A DNA stretch of 64,000 nt. Source: Phenylobacterium sp. Lineage in GTDB: Bacteria > Pseudomonadota > Alphaproteobacteria > Caulobacterales > Caulobacteraceae. The notes beneath the pieces are model-generated. The model worked only from the letters and a program-made list of their open reading frames with translations. It was not told the DNA's origin and ran no database searches. The stretch spans positions 124,001-188,000 of the forward strand of contig NZ_SCTC01000003.1 of assembly GCF_004299445.1 (NCBI RefSeq). Reading direction: 5' to 3'. Positions 16,912 to 26,570 of the stretch are shown one piece after another (within the stretch, counting starts at the first letter, position 1; every line of letters begins with the position of its first letter). Made by a program: the position numbers and the translations under genes.

Positions 16912-17634
16912 TCAGGATTCGGGCGGGGCCTGGCTCACCGCCCCGCAGAAGTCGGCGGTGTTCGACACCCAGCCGAAGAATCTCTCGACGTTGTAGACCG
17001 TGGCCTCCTGCAGGAAGGGCGGCCCCGCCTGGTGGGTGGCGTCCTCGATCAGCACGCCGAAGAACTCGCGATGATAGCCGTCTCGCAGCGTGCTCTCGAC
17101 GCAGACGTTGGTGGCGATCCCGCAGAAGGCCAGGTTCCGGATGCCGCGCGCCCGCAGCACCGAGTCCAGCGCGGTGTTGTAGAACGCCGAGTACCGCGGC
17201 TTCTCGATCACGATGTCGCCGGCCTGCGGCTGCAGGCGGTCGACCAGGGCATAGTCCCACGTTCCCTTGGCCAGCAGCTTGCCCTGCAGATCGGGGTTGT
17301 CGCGCATGGTCTTCAGCGCGTTGGACTTCCACCAGTTGGGCGACCCCGGCCCACCGGCCTCGACGTAGTCGGGATCCCAGCCATTGCGGAAGAACACCAC
17401 GGTCACACCCGACTGGCGCGCAGTCTCGACCAGCACGACGATCTTCTCGATCACGCCTGCCGCGCCCTCGATATCGAAGCCGGCCAGGTCCAGATAGCCG
17501 CCCGGCGAGGCATAGGCGTTCTGCATGTCGACCACGAGCAGCGCGGTGGCCTTCGGGTCGATCGGCAGGTTCTCGGGCCGCGCCGGCAGGGTCACCGCGC
17601 CGGGGATAGGGACGGTGGGTCTAGGGTCCGACAT
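16912..17634 (-). CDS. rutB: Ureidoacrylate amidohydrolase RutB
   Basis: Hydrolyses (Z)-3-ureidoacrylate peracid or ureidoacrylate produced by RutA. The 240-residue isochorismatase-fold protein shows the cysteine-hydrolase triad as Asp36 ([10 protein letters not shown]), Lys145 (IEKPRYSAF) and Cys178 ([12 protein letters not shown]). Residues 1-25 form the proline-rich N-terminus seen in RutB. It overlaps the rutA coding region by 14 bp and lies 11 bp before rutC, so all belong to one operon. Assignment by motif and context is strong. Confidence 0.94.
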   Translation of the reverse strand: MSDPRPTVPIPGAVTLPARPENLPIDPKATALLVVDMQNAYASPGGYLDLAGFDIEGAAGVIEKIVVLVETARQSGVTVVFFRNGWDPDYVEAGGPGSPNWWKSNALKTMRDNPDLQGKLLAKGTWDYALVDRLQPQAGDIVIEKPRYSAFYNTALDSVLRARGIRNLAFCGIATNVCVESTLRDGYHREFFGVLIEDATHQAGPPFLQEATVYNVERFFGWVSNTADFCGAVSQAPPES

Positions 17635-18697
17635 GCGCCCGGCTCTTCATCTTGGGCTGGATCTTCGACCCGAAGGCCTCGACGCCCTTCTCGAAGTCGT
17701 CGAACACCAGCAGCACGCCTGCGGTGCCCGGCACTTCGGCGACCTCGTCCAGCATCCGCGCCACGCTGTCATAGCTGCCCACCAGCGTGCCCATGTTCAG
17801 GTTCACGGCCGACTCCGGCGCGGCCAGCTGGGTGGTATTGGTGTTGGACGTGCCACCCTGCGCATTCGGCGCCGCCTGGTTGGTCAGCCAGGCCAGGGCG
17901 TCCTGGTCGGCCCCGTCGCGATACAGCTGCCATTTGGCCATCGCCGCCTCATCCGTCTCGTCGGCGATGATCATGAAGAGGATGTAGCTGGCCACGTCGC
18001 GGCCGGTCCTGGCCGCCGCCGCCTCCAGCCGCTGGTTCACCGGCGCGAAGGCCGTAGGCGTATTGGTCCCCTTGCCCAGAGCGAACGAGTAGTCGGCGTA
18101 CTTGGCCGTGAACGCCAGGCCCTCGTCGGATGATCCGGCGCAGATGATCTTCACGCCCGGCGTCGGCTTGGGCGAGACGCGGCAGTCCTGCATCTGAAGG
18201 TACTGGCCCTTGAAGTCCGAGACGCCGGTCTCCATCAGCTCCTTCAGCACCGTCGCGTACTCGGCGAGGTAGTTGTAGCGGTCCTTGTAATGGCTCTCGC
18301 CCGGCCACAGGCCCATCTGGTCGTACTCGGCCTTCTGCCAGCCGGTGATCAGGTTGATGCCGAACCGGCCGGGCGCGATCGAGTCGATGGTGGACGCCAT
18401 CCGCGCCACGATCGGCGCGGGCATGGTGAGCGTGGCGGCGGTCGCGAAGATCTTGATTCGGCTGGTCACGGCCGCGAGCCCCGCCATGAGCGTGAAGCTC
18501 TCGAGGTTGTGCTCCCAGAACTGCGTCTTGCCGCCGAACCCCCGCAGCTTGATCATCGAAAGCGCGAAGTCGAAGCCGTAGTGCTCGGCCCGCTGCACCA
18601 CGGCTTTGTTCAGCTCGAACGTCGGCATGTACTGCGGCGAGGTCTCGGAAATGAGCCAGCCGTTGTTCCCGATCGGGATGAAGACGCCGATGTCCAT
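17621..18697 (-). CDS. rutA: Pyrimidine monooxygenase RutA
   Basis: Flavin-dependent luciferase-like monooxygenase that opens the uracil/thymine ring. The 358-residue protein starts [18 protein letters not shown] and is highly similar throughout to RutA, with [67 protein letters not shown] and [19 protein letters not shown]. The ATG at 18697 is preceded by AGGAGGGG, which favours it over a start 19 codons upstream. It opens the rutA-rutB-rutC-nitroreductase unit. The flavin reductase RutF, RutD and transporter RutG are not encoded in this window. Confidence 0.96.
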   Translation of the reverse strand: MDIGVFIPIGNNGWLISETSPQYMPTFELNKAVVQRAEHYGFDFALSMIKLRGFGGKTQFWEHNLESFTLMAGLAAVTSRIKIFATAATLTMPAPIVARMASTIDSIAPGRFGINLITGWQKAEYDQMGLWPGESHYKDRYNYLAEYATVLKELMETGVSDFKGQYLQMQDCRVSPKPTPGVKIICAGSSDEGLAFTAKYADYSFALGKGTNTPTAFAPVNQRLEAAAARTGRDVASYILFMIIADETDEAAMAKWQLYRDGADQDALAWLTNQAAPNAQGGTSNTNTTQLAAPESAVNLNMGTLVGSYDSVARMLDEVAEVPGTAGVLLVFDDFEKGVEAFGSKIQPKMKSRAHVGP

Positions 18698-18761
18698 GTG
18701 CCCTGCCCCTCCTGCACGGCCCGCCAGTTGGCGCCGCTGCGCCGAGGTGCGCAAGCCCGCC

Positions 18762-19565
18762 CTACCAGGAGGGCGCCACGTCGGCCGGCGGCGGCTCGGG
18801 CAGGTCTTCGTACGGGCGCAGGCCGCCCGCCAGGAGGCATTCCCACACCTGCTCGGGCGTTTCAGCGAAGCGGAACAGGCCGAGGTCTTCCCGCGCGATC
18901 ATCCCGTGCTCGATCAGTGACTCGAAATTGACCACCGAGCGCCAGTAGGCCTCGTCGAACAGCACGATCGGCATCGCGGGCGACTTGTCGGTCTGGCGCA
19001 GGGTCAGGATCTCGAACAGTTCGTCCAGGGTTCCGAAGCCGCCCGGAAACACCACCAGGGCGCTGGCCCGCATGGCGAAGTGCATCTTGCGCATGGCGAA
19101 ATAGTGAAAGCGGAAGGTCAGTTCGGGCGTCGAATAGCTGTTCGGGAACTGCTCGTGCGGCAGGGTGATGTTGAGGCCTATGGACGGTGCGCCGACGTCG
19201 GTGGCCCCGCGGTTCGCGGCCTCCATGATCCCGGGGCCGCCGCCGGTGCAGATCACGTTGTAGCGCTCGCCCTTCGCCGACAGGTGCGCCCCGCCTTCCT
19301 TCGAGGCGATCGCGGCGAACTTCCGGGCGGCGGCGTACCAGCGCGGGTGCGGCTCGGGCCCGTCCTCGCGGATCCGGGCGCTGCCGAACACCACGATGGT
19401 CGACCTGACGCTCCAGTTGCGCAGCGCCTCGTCGACCTTGGCGAACTCCAGCATGAACCGGACCCCGCGCATGGAGGGGCCCATGATGAAGTCCTGATCC
19501 GTGGAAGCCAGGCGGTAGGTGGGTGACGCGGCCTGCGGGGCGCTCGGGTGGTGTGTTTCGCTCAT
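18762..19565 (-). CDS. LOG-family nucleotide 5'-monophosphate phosphoribohydrolase
   Basis: A 267-residue protein of the LOG/PpnN-like family (old name: lysine decarboxylase-like). It has the nucleotide-binding [14 protein letters not shown] at residues 108-121 and the diagnostic PGGFGTLDE at 174-182. Enzymes of this family split nucleoside 5'-monophosphates to free base and ribose 5-phosphate. It lies 64 bp upstream of rutA on the same strand, so it may deliver uracil or another base to the Rut pathway. That link is inference from position. In plants and some bacteria relatives make cytokinin, which is an alternative. Confidence 0.88.
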   Translation of the reverse strand: MSETHHPSAPQAASPTYRLASTDQDFIMGPSMRGVRFMLEFAKVDEALRNWSVRSTIVVFGSARIREDGPEPHPRWYAAARKFAAIASKEGGAHLSAKGERYNVICTGGGPGIMEAANRGATDVGAPSIGLNITLPHEQFPNSYSTPELTFRFHYFAMRKMHFAMRASALVVFPGGFGTLDELFEILTLRQTDKSPAMPIVLFDEAYWRSVVNFESLIEHGMIAREDLGLFRFAETPEQVWECLLAGGLRPYEDLPEPPPADVAPSW

Positions 19566-19574
19566 CCCACCCTT

Positions 19575-20585
19575 TTAGGCCGGTTGCGCGCTCCGCGTCA
19601 GCGCTGAGAGCGCGCCGGCCTGCTCCAGCATCGGCGTCACCCGCGCGCTCGCCTCGGCCGGCAGGTCGGCGTAGGCGCGGCGCAGGTTCTCCAGGCACTT
19701 CGCCTGATACCTGAACGTTCCTTGGGAATAGGGCCGACCCAGCAGCTCGACGGTGAAGGTCTCCTCCCCCGCTCGCAGCGCCGCGTCGTTGGCCAGCAGG
19801 AAGGGCATGTAGACCTCGCCGGCGAAGGCCAGAAGCTGTTGCACGGCGGGCGCCAGCGGCTCGCCCGCCGCTCGCCATTCCCCCTCGATCCCCGAGGCGT
19901 CGTCCAGGTGCATCAGCCAGCGATAGGTGAAGGGCGCGATCTCGCGCATCAGCTCGGCCGGCGTCGGGTCGTTGGCGAGCTGAGTGAATTGGCCGTACCA
20001 GCCGAACTCGGCCAGCGAGGGACGCGAGCCGAAGAAGTAGGGCCGCTCCAGCACATGCGCCTCGAAGATCGCGCAGAGCCGGCGCATGGCGTCCTCGATG
20101 ACCGGCGCGTTCTCCTTGGTGCAGCCCACGATCGGCATGCGCCCCACCTGACGGTCGCGGAAGAAGTCGGCGAATTTCTTGATGCCGTCGTACCCGGCGA
20201 CGCCCCGGTCGTAGGCCAGCCACTCGCTCATGCGGATCTGGTCGCGCTCAGCGTCCCAGCGGTAATGGAACATCAGCTTTGTGCCGAACTCGTCGGCCAT
20301 GTCCTCGAGCAGGTAGGCCAGGAAGGCGTCGCCCGGATCCGGGGGCACTATGCCCCGGCCCTCGTGGCGCGCCTCGAGGTCGAAGATCATGGGCGTTGAG
20401 TCGTTGTGGTAGTCCCCTTCCGGATACTGGATCACCGGGATCACGGCGGGCTTCACCAACGCCCGCTCGGCGTCGTTCTGCGGGGTCATCTGAATCCAGT
20501 GAAACGGCAGCCGCCGATAGCGCAGGATCGCCCGCATCTTCATCGAGTACGGCGAGCCCAGCCCACCCAGGATGCGATAGGTCAC
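19575..20585 (-). CDS. Glutathione S-transferase family protein
   Basis: A 336-residue cytoplasmic protein with an N-terminal thioredoxin-like GST domain ([40 protein letters not shown]) and a longer than usual all-helical C-terminal part (GST domains usually total about 200-230 residues). A Ser in SPYS could serve as the glutathione-activating residue. The start is GTG, preceded by GGGAGGAGG. It lies between the M28-like gene (14 bp gap) and the LOG gene (9 bp gap). The substrate is unknown. Confidence 0.8.
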   Translation of the reverse strand: MTYRILGGLGSPYSMKMRAILRYRRLPFHWIQMTPQNDAERALVKPAVIPVIQYPEGDYHNDSTPMIFDLEARHEGRGIVPPDPGDAFLAYLLEDMADEFGTKLMFHYRWDAERDQIRMSEWLAYDRGVAGYDGIKKFADFFRDRQVGRMPIVGCTKENAPVIEDAMRRLCAIFEAHVLERPYFFGSRPSLAEFGWYGQFTQLANDPTPAELMREIAPFTYRWLMHLDDASGIEGEWRAAGEPLAPAVQQLLAFAGEVYMPFLLANDAALRAGEETFTVELLGRPYSQGTFRYQAKCLENLRRAYADLPAEASARVTPMLEQAGALSALTRSAQPA

Positions 20586-20599
20586 TGTGGTCCTCCTCC

Positions 20600-21850
20600 C
20601 TACAGGGCGGCGGCGATCACTTTCGCAAAGGCGTCGACCACCGGAGGAACCAGGGCCGGCGACACGCAGCGCAGGTCGTCGCTCTTGGTGTGGTGATACC
20701 GGTGCGAGCCAAAGATGCCCATCGCCGGATCGTAGCCCGCGGCGAGGATGCTACCCAATTCGCCCGCAGCGAGCTTCGGATCGGCCGGATAGGGGGTCTC
20801 CAGGCCTGGCAGTCCGGCGAAAGCCGCCTTCATCGCCGGGACCAGCTTGGGCGCGCCCAGCAGGAACCGCTGGGGATCCGCGCTTGGCAGGGGTGACAGC
20901 AGGGCGCCGCGCTCGTGCCAGTCGCGCGTGGCCACGTTGGCGCCCAGGTGGACCCAGAGCGCGGTGTCCTGCGGCTTCGGCGCCCAGCCGTGGATGTAGA
21001 GCTCGCCCCCCTGGTACTCGTACTCATGCCCGCTGGTGGCCACGAGCGCGACGTTGGCCGGCAGCTTCGTCTTCGCCGCCCAGGCCGTCAGCATCAGCCA
21101 GACCGCGAGGCCCGAGCCCCGCTCGCCCACGCATCCGAACCAACCCGAGCGTGGCGTCGACAGCACCAGCCAGCGGCCAGCGCCACGGTCCAGGGTGGCG
21201 GTCACGTTGTAGGCCGGCCGGCGGTACGAGCGGCCCGACATGTTGAGCGTCGCCGTCTCGCCCTTGGCGGCGGCCGCCAGGAAGGGCGCGGCCTCCTTCG
21301 GCGCCAGCACCGCCACGGGCCGGCCAAACAGCTTGCGGTCGGCTGGAGTATTCAGCGCGACAGCCTCGCCCGTGGGCCCGGTGGTCACCAGGACGACCGC
21401 GTCGCCCTTCACGGACTTCAGCCGCTGTTCGACCGCCAGCGCCGTCGACCAGCGGGCGTAGGGTAGGACGACCACGGCGATGCCCCCGTCCCGGTCGCCG
21501 GCGTGGAGCGGCCCGGTGATCCCGCCGGCCGGCGTGGACGTCACGATCGCCTGGGGAATGACCCCCGCCGTCGTCGCGCCCATCGACAGCGTGGCCTCGC
21601 CGTCATAGGCCGGAGCCTCGAACGACTGGCGCTTGACGGCGTAGCCCAGGGCCTTGAGTTCCCCCTCCAGCCAGGCGCCCGAGGCCTCGTCGCCCGGCCC
21701 GCCCGAGGCCTTGTCGCCGAATGACTGATAGCGTTCGAGGATGCGCTTGGCCTCGGCCTCAGCGTTCGGCCCGGAGGCCATGGCGGGTCCCGCGGCGAGT
21801 AACGCGCCCGCGCCCAGGACAGCGCGGCGGGAGGCGGTGAGAGGGTCCAT
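20600..21850 (-). CDS. Exported M28-like peptidase-fold protein with altered metal site
   Basis: A 416-residue protein with a Tat-like signal peptide ([19 protein letters not shown]) and the layout of an M28 aminopeptidase. Where canonical M28 enzymes have HxDS, DN-x-SG, EE and NLDM metal-site motifs, this protein reads TPRSG, ERGSG, GHEYEY and HLGAN; the final HTKSDD resembles the canonical HT-x-x-D. Most zinc ligands therefore appear changed, so peptidase activity is doubtful or uses another metal arrangement. It is the third gene after a TonB receptor and an exported hydrolase, 9 bp from the latter. Alignment by eye is approximate. Confidence 0.7.
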   Translation of the reverse strand: MDPLTASRRAVLGAGALLAAGPAMASGPNAEAEAKRILERYQSFGDKASGGPGDEASGAWLEGELKALGYAVKRQSFEAPAYDGEATLSMGATTAGVIPQAIVTSTPAGGITGPLHAGDRDGGIAVVVLPYARWSTALAVEQRLKSVKGDAVVLVTTGPTGEAVALNTPADRKLFGRPVAVLAPKEAAPFLAAAAKGETATLNMSGRSYRRPAYNVTATLDRGAGRWLVLSTPRSGWFGCVGERGSGLAVWLMLTAWAAKTKLPANVALVATSGHEYEYQGGELYIHGWAPKPQDTALWVHLGANVATRDWHERGALLSPLPSADPQRFLLGAPKLVPAMKAAFAGLPGLETPYPADPKLAAGELGSILAAGYDPAMGIFGSHRYHHTKSDDLRCVSPALVPPVVDAFAKVIAAAL

Positions 21851-21859
21851 GCCGCGACG

Positions 21860-22867
21860 CTAGCGCAGGCCGTCCACCGGCGCGATGGGCGTCGGAGGTC
21901 CGCAGCGCTGAGCCTTTACATAGCCGTCGCCCGCCGGGTCCAGCCGCTTGGGCAGCGTGCAAAGCTCGGCCAACGCCGCCTTGTCGCCCTTGAGGTAGGC
22001 GTTCCAGAATCGGATGGTCTCGGCCTTCACGATCTCCATCTGCGGCGGGTCGATCGGCTTCAGCTGGCCGGTGACGACGCGGCGGCCGCCGAACAGCGCG
22101 TGGTCGGCGTCGTCGAGGATGATCAGATACTGGTCGGCGCCCGAAATCGCCTGGTACGGCGTGGTCCGTTCGAACGGCGTCCTTTCGAGGTCGAAGGGCG
22201 TGGAGTCCGCCGTCCCTGTAAAGTGGAGCATCGGCGTCTTGACCCGCGCGAACGCCCCCTTCGGATCGTCGCCCCGCGGCTTGTTCGGGCTGTAGGCGAT
22301 CGCAGCCTTGATCCGGGGTTCGGCGAAGCGGGTCTCGCCCGGCGCCGAGGCCAGCCGCTGGCCCACCGCCGTCAGGGTCGACAGCGCGCCGAACGAATGG
22401 CCCGACATTCCGATGTGGGCCAGGTCCACCCTGCCCTTCAGCGCCGGATCTTTCGCAATCTGGTCCAGCGCGAACGGCAGGTCGCCGTAGCGGCCCTGTG
22501 CCGCCTCAGCGGTCATGCCGGCCCGGCCTGCAGCCACGACCCCGGCCTCGGTGGCCGGTCGGCCGCCCCCGCCCAGGATGCCGCTGTCCGACCCCGCATG
22601 CTGCAGGGTCACCACCACATAGCCCGCCTCGGCCACCGTCTGCAGGATGTAGGTCGAGGCTTCGCGGTTGCCGCCCAGGCCGTGGCTGTGCACCACCACC
22701 GGGAACGGCCCCGCGCCCTTCGGCAGGTACAGCTTGTAGGGCACGACCCGCCCGCCCCGCGCCGCGTCGGTCCATTCGCCTCGCACGACGTCGACCTCGA
22801 CGGCCCGGGCGGCGAGCGGCGCCAGAACAAGCGCCGCCGCCAGGATCAGCCCGCCAAGTCTCACCAC
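21860..22867 (-). CDS. Exported alpha/beta hydrolase (chlorophyllase/PAF-acetylhydrolase-like)
   Basis: A 335-residue secreted serine hydrolase. Signal peptide about residues 1-22 (ending AARA), oxyanion-loop segment VVHSHGLGGNREA, nucleophile elbow GMSGHSFGAL with Ser158, acid in TGTADSTPFD and histidine in DDADHALFGG. The gene starts at tandem GTG codons inside the end of the TonB receptor gene (7 bp overlap), so it is translationally coupled to it. A likely role is hydrolysis in the periplasm of the ligand imported by that receptor. The ligand is unknown. Confidence 0.85.
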   Translation of the reverse strand: MVRLGGLILAAALVLAPLAARAVEVDVVRGEWTDAARGGRVVPYKLYLPKGAGPFPVVVHSHGLGGNREASTYILQTVAEAGYVVVTLQHAGSDSGILGGGGRPATEAGVVAAGRAGMTAEAAQGRYGDLPFALDQIAKDPALKGRVDLAHIGMSGHSFGALSTLTAVGQRLASAPGETRFAEPRIKAAIAYSPNKPRGDDPKGAFARVKTPMLHFTGTADSTPFDLERTPFERTTPYQAISGADQYLIILDDADHALFGGRRVVTGQLKPIDPPQMEIVKAETIRFWNAYLKGDKAALAELCTLPKRLDPAGDGYVKAQRCGPPTPIAPVDGLR

Positions 22868-25101
22868 TTGTACCGCAGCTGGGCGCCCCAGGTGCGGGGC
22901 AGGTTGTAGCGGCGCACGTCGCCGGTGGCCGACGGCGCATGGAACACGAGGTAGTTCTCCTGGCCCGCGTTGTTCACGAAGCCGGTCAGGTCGAACTGCT
23001 GCCAGGTGACGCCCGCGCGCACATTGAACAGCACGTAGTCGTGCAGCAACGTGGTCTGGTTGGCCTCCTGCACGCCGCCCTGCCGCGCGCTGCCGTTGAT
23101 GTTCACATAGCCGCTGACGTCATCGGTGATGTCGCGGCGATAGTTGACGGTGAACGTCTCGGTCCACTTGGGCTGCTGCGGCTGCTTGAAGCCATCGTAG
23201 CGGCCCGCAGTGACGTGGCCCCCCTGACGAGAGCCGCCTACCGTGACCCGCAGGTTGCCACCCGCCAACTCGGCTCGCGCCGTGGCTTCCAGTTCGATGC
23301 CCCACAGCCGTGCAGGGCCGGCGTTGAACGCGTACGAGGTCGCCTGGACAGGGCACGCCGGATTGTTGGCGCGGCAGCCGTTGTCGCCCTGGATGACGAG
23401 GTTCTTGTACTTGTTCGAGTAGGCGGCGCCGGTGACGTAGACGCTGGGGCCCAGGTTGCCCTTGAACCCGACCTCGTAGGCCGTGACCGTCTCGTTGTCG
23501 AACTCCGGCGGCGGGGCGAGTGCGGGGTCCTGGCGCGGGTCGCCGAGATTGCCGTTGAAGCCGCCGGCCCGGTAGGCCGAGCCGATCTTGGCGTACATCA
23601 TCATCAGCGAGGTCGGCTTGTACGATACCGTGGCGGTGTACGAGACGTTGCTTTGCGTCCGCGACCCGGTCGGGTTGACCGCCGCGCCGACGACCGGGAT
23701 GTCGGTCACATAGAGGAACTGGCGGGCCAGGAAGTTGCGGTCGTCGTGGGTGTAGCGCAGGTCGCCCGAGACCTTCAGTTGCTCCGTCAGGTCACGGTCC
23801 ACCGAGCCATAGACCGCGTACGACGAATAGCGCGACCGGCCGCGGGTGATGGTGCCGAAGTTGTTGCTCGCCGCCGTCGGCGACTTGCCCAGGATGTTCG
23901 AGGTGGTGTCGTTCAGCAGGTACCACTCGCCGCCGGCCACCCAGTTGAAGCCGTTCGTCTCACCGACGAGATGGGCGTCGTAGTAGCTGATCCGGGCGTG
24001 GTCGATCTGGTCGCCACCTTGGTTGTAGTCGGCGTTGCGGATCTGGGTTAGGCCCGAGGCCGACACGCGCCCCGGCATCGCCGCCAGCTCGTCAAAGAAC
24101 GGTCGCGACAGCGCGTCCCGGTCATACTGGTTCTGGCCCCGTCGGTCGCGCAGGTTGACGATGGTCGACAGCGTCGCCCAGCCGAGGTCGGTCTCGGTGG
24201 TGAATTCCAGGTTGCTGAGGCGCTGCTTGCCCGTGGAGTCGGTGTTCCAGGGCGTCCGGTACTTGTCGGTGAAATAGCCCTGGGGGAAGTTCGCGTTGGC
24301 GAAGGCGACGACCTGGTAGACGAGGCCCGGCACACGCTCGTTCGACCGCTCGAGCATCAGGTTCGCCGTGAACGGGCCGCTGTCGTAGCGGACCTGACCG
24401 CGGAAGAACTGGCGGTAGGTGGCGTCGGCGTACCGGTCGATGGTGTAGAGGTGGTAGAAGCCCTTGTCCTGGTCGCCCAGGGCGACGCTGAGGCGGGTGG
24501 ACCAGTTCTCGTTGATGGGCAGGTTGGCCACCACCTCGACTTCGCGCTTCTGGTGCGAGCCGACAGTGCCCAGCACATAGCCCTCGAACTTGTCGGTCGG
24601 CCGGGCCGAAACGACGTTGATGGTTCCGCCTGAGGCGTTGCGGCCGCCCAGGCCCCCCTGAACGCCGCGCAGCACCTCGACGCGCTGGATGTCGAACAGG
24701 TCGATGCCGCTGAAGGTGCGCCCCGCCACGTTGCCGCCGCCGATGAACGCGCCGTTCCGGAACAGGCCGACGCCGGCTTCGGCGTTGGTTGCGCGCGAGG
24801 TCCCCGATCCGCGGATCGAGACATCGGACGTCAGGGCGTTGGACGTGTTGGCGAAGTTCACGCCCGGCGAATTCGAGAGCAGCTGCTGGGCGTTGGCCAG
24901 CCCGCCCTGCGCCTGGATGTCCTCGGCGCCCAACGCGGTGGCCGCCACCGGCACATCGCGCAGACGCTCCTCGCGCTTGCGGGCCGTGACCAGCACTTCC
25001 TCGACCTGGCTGTCGTCCGAGGCCTGCGCCAGCGCAGGAGACGCGATCGCGCAGCACAGCGCCACGATCGACGCGCGCGCTGTCAGCATCCGTTGGTTCA
25101 T
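22861..25101 (-). CDS. TonB-dependent outer-membrane receptor 1
   Basis: A 746-residue outer-membrane receptor. Signal peptide MNQRMLTARASIVALCCAIASPALA, TonB-box region VEEVLVTARKREERLRDVPV, plug domain to about residue 180 (SIRGSGTSRATNAEAG, VEVLRGVQGGLGGRNASGG) and a beta-barrel ending LRYKW. The ATG at 25101 follows GGGGGAAG. It heads a minus-strand run with an exported hydrolase, an M28-like protein and a GST and so defines an uptake operon. An A/T-rich inverted repeat lies 53 bp upstream. The ligand cannot be read from sequence; it resembles the broad carbohydrate/aromatic receptor class and not siderophore receptors of known type. Confidence 0.93.
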   Translation of the reverse strand: MNQRMLTARASIVALCCAIASPALAQASDDSQVEEVLVTARKREERLRDVPVAATALGAEDIQAQGGLANAQQLLSNSPGVNFANTSNALTSDVSIRGSGTSRATNAEAGVGLFRNGAFIGGGNVAGRTFSGIDLFDIQRVEVLRGVQGGLGGRNASGGTINVVSARPTDKFEGYVLGTVGSHQKREVEVVANLPINENWSTRLSVALGDQDKGFYHLYTIDRYADATYRQFFRGQVRYDSGPFTANLMLERSNERVPGLVYQVVAFANANFPQGYFTDKYRTPWNTDSTGKQRLSNLEFTTETDLGWATLSTIVNLRDRRGQNQYDRDALSRPFFDELAAMPGRVSASGLTQIRNADYNQGGDQIDHARISYYDAHLVGETNGFNWVAGGEWYLLNDTTSNILGKSPTAASNNFGTITRGRSRYSSYAVYGSVDRDLTEQLKVSGDLRYTHDDRNFLARQFLYVTDIPVVGAAVNPTGSRTQSNVSYTATVSYKPTSLMMMYAKIGSAYRAGGFNGNLGDPRQDPALAPPPEFDNETVTAYEVGFKGNLGPSVYVTGAAYSNKYKNLVIQGDNGCRANNPACPVQATSYAFNAGPARLWGIELEATARAELAGGNLRVTVGGSRQGGHVTAGRYDGFKQPQQPKWTETFTVNYRRDITDDVSGYVNINGSARQGGVQEANQTTLLHDYVLFNVRAGVTWQQFDLTGFVNNAGQENYLVFHAPSATGDVRRYNLPRTWGAQLRYKW

Positions 25102-25153
25102 GTCTTCCCCCTCACTCACAATGGCCCCTTGAACGGAGGGCCCTGGGTAGATT

Positions 25154-25182
25154 TTTATTCCCATCAAATCAGTAGGAATAAA
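25154..25182. promoter_or_regulatory. Inverted repeat upstream of TonB receptor 1
   Basis: TTTATTCC and GGAATAAA form a perfect 8 bp inverted repeat separated by 13 bp in an A/T-rich patch that contrasts with the GC-rich surroundings. It lies 53 bp before the receptor start and 177 bp before the divergent NIPSNAP-like gene. It could be an operator or overlap the promoter. No regulator gene is adjacent, so the binding protein is unknown. Confidence 0.5.
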
Positions 25183-25358
25183 GTTTCGCCGCCCACAGAT
25201 TTTCTCGATTGCCCGGCCCCGGCGACCGACCGTTACCGAAGCGTGACAGCGATCCGACGCTATCGGCGGGGACCGGCGATTTCCAATGCCTGCGGGGCTT
25301 GGAGCCATAGCGCCCTGTCCCCTTGACGCGTGCGCGACGCGGGCGGGACTGTCGGATC

Positions 25359-26057
25359 ATGACCGCCATCGATCGCCGCCGCTGGCTCGCCGCCGCTGGC
25401 GCTGTCCTGCTCGCACCGGCCGCCAAGGCAGCGGAGACACGTGTGTACGACTACCTGTTGCTCGACCTCGACGCGGCGCCCGGAGCGCCGCCGACCCGCG
25501 CCTTCGCCGACCACGTCCGCGCGGCAGGGCTGGACAACGCGGGCGGAACGCCGCTGGGGCTCTTCAGCCCGCAGATCGGTTGGCATGCACGGCAGGCGGC
25601 GCTGCTGGTCGGCTGGTCGCCCGACGCAAAGGGCCGGGACAAGGCGATGGCGGCGCTCGCCACGGCGCCGGGCGTGAAGTCCGTCGGGCGCCACCGCCTG
25701 CAGGCGACCGCGCGGCCCTCGCCCACCGACCGGCTCAAGCCCGGCGGGATCTACGTCCACCGCTGGTTCGTCATCGCCACGAAGGACCTAGCCGAGTTCG
25801 TCGAGCTGTCGACCACCGGCTGGCGCGACTTCGAGGCCCGCTTCGACACCAACATCTTCGGCCTGTTCACCGCCGAACAAACCGCCGCCGACAAGGCCGC
25901 CGGCCAGACGCGTCTTCTGCTGCTGACCCGCTACAAGGACCACGGCGTCTGGGAAGCGTCCCGCAACCCCGACACCGCCGCCATGGCCGCCTTCCAGCGC
26001 CGCCAACTGATCACGCGCGACACCTGGAACGACTCGACCCTGCTGGTGCCGCTCTAG
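25359..26057 (+). CDS. Exported NIPSNAP-like ferredoxin-fold protein
   Basis: A 232-residue protein with a Tat-like signal peptide (DRRRWLAAAGAVLLAPAAKA). The mature part has two similar halves: VYDYLLLDLD...AALLVGWSPDAKGRDKAMAAL and IYVHRWFVIATKDLAEFVEL...TRYKDHGVWEASRN, resembling the NIPSNAP/dimeric alpha-beta barrel superfamily. The ATG at 25359 is preferred because it places the twin-Arg motif at the N-terminus. It diverges from TonB receptor 1 and overlaps the next convergent gene by 4 bp (shared CTAG). Function unknown. Confidence 0.75.
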   Translation: MTAIDRRRWLAAAGAVLLAPAAKAAETRVYDYLLLDLDAAPGAPPTRAFADHVRAAGLDNAGGTPLGLFSPQIGWHARQAALLVGWSPDAKGRDKAMAALATAPGVKSVGRHRLQATARPSPTDRLKPGGIYVHRWFVIATKDLAEFVELSTTGWRDFEARFDTNIFGLFTAEQTAADKAAGQTRLLLLTRYKDHGVWEASRNPDTAAMAAFQRRQLITRDTWNDSTLLVPL

Positions 26058-26539
26058 GGCGCGAAGCTCGACCGGCCCTGGATACCCCAGCGCCCGTCCA
26101 CCCGCGTCACGATGTAGACGGAATCGAAGCCGCCGATCACGCTGCCGTCCTTGCGGTAGCGGTTGAACCGCGTGTCGATATGCACCTTGTCGGCGCCGGC
26201 ATGGATCACGTCACGCCGGGCCCAGGCCGAATGGTCCCAGTCGGCCAGCGAGCCGGTCGTGAACATCTCGGGCTTGTGGAAGCCGGGGTTGATGATCGTC
26301 ACCCTGCCGGACGCGAAGCGCACATGCGGGAAGTTGAACGTCGCCTCGTAGGCCGGGATGTCGCGGGCGTTGAACGCGGTCATGAACGCATCCAATCGCC
26401 CCTGCGCCGCGGCGATCTCGGCGGCGAACTTCGCATGTTCGGGCTTCACGGCCGGCGCCTTGACCGGCTGGCCGGCGGCGTCCGTCGCCGCGGCCATAGC
26501 GACCCCGGCCCCGATCAGGGCTTCCCTGCGGCTCACCAT
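26054..26539 (-). CDS. Exported NTF2-like protein
   Basis: A 161-residue protein with a Tat-like signal (SRREALIGAGVAMAAATDAAG) and one NTF2/SnoaL-type cone fold: helix-rich LDAFMTAFNARDIPAYEATF, then VRFASGRVTIIN and the strands FDSVYIVTRVDGRWGIQGRS. It has 31 bp to the TetR-family gene read in the same direction, so the two may be co-transcribed. No catalytic set recognised; NTF2-fold proteins range from enzymes to binding proteins. Confidence 0.72.
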   Translation of the reverse strand: MVSRREALIGAGVAMAAATDAAGQPVKAPAVKPEHAKFAAEIAAAQGRLDAFMTAFNARDIPAYEATFNFPHVRFASGRVTIINPGFHKPEMFTTGSLADWDHSAWARRDVIHAGADKVHIDTRFNRYRKDGSVIGGFDSVYIVTRVDGRWGIQGRSSFAP

Positions 26540-26570
26540 GCTGCTCCTCCAAGCTCTCTGGGGCCGCCGC

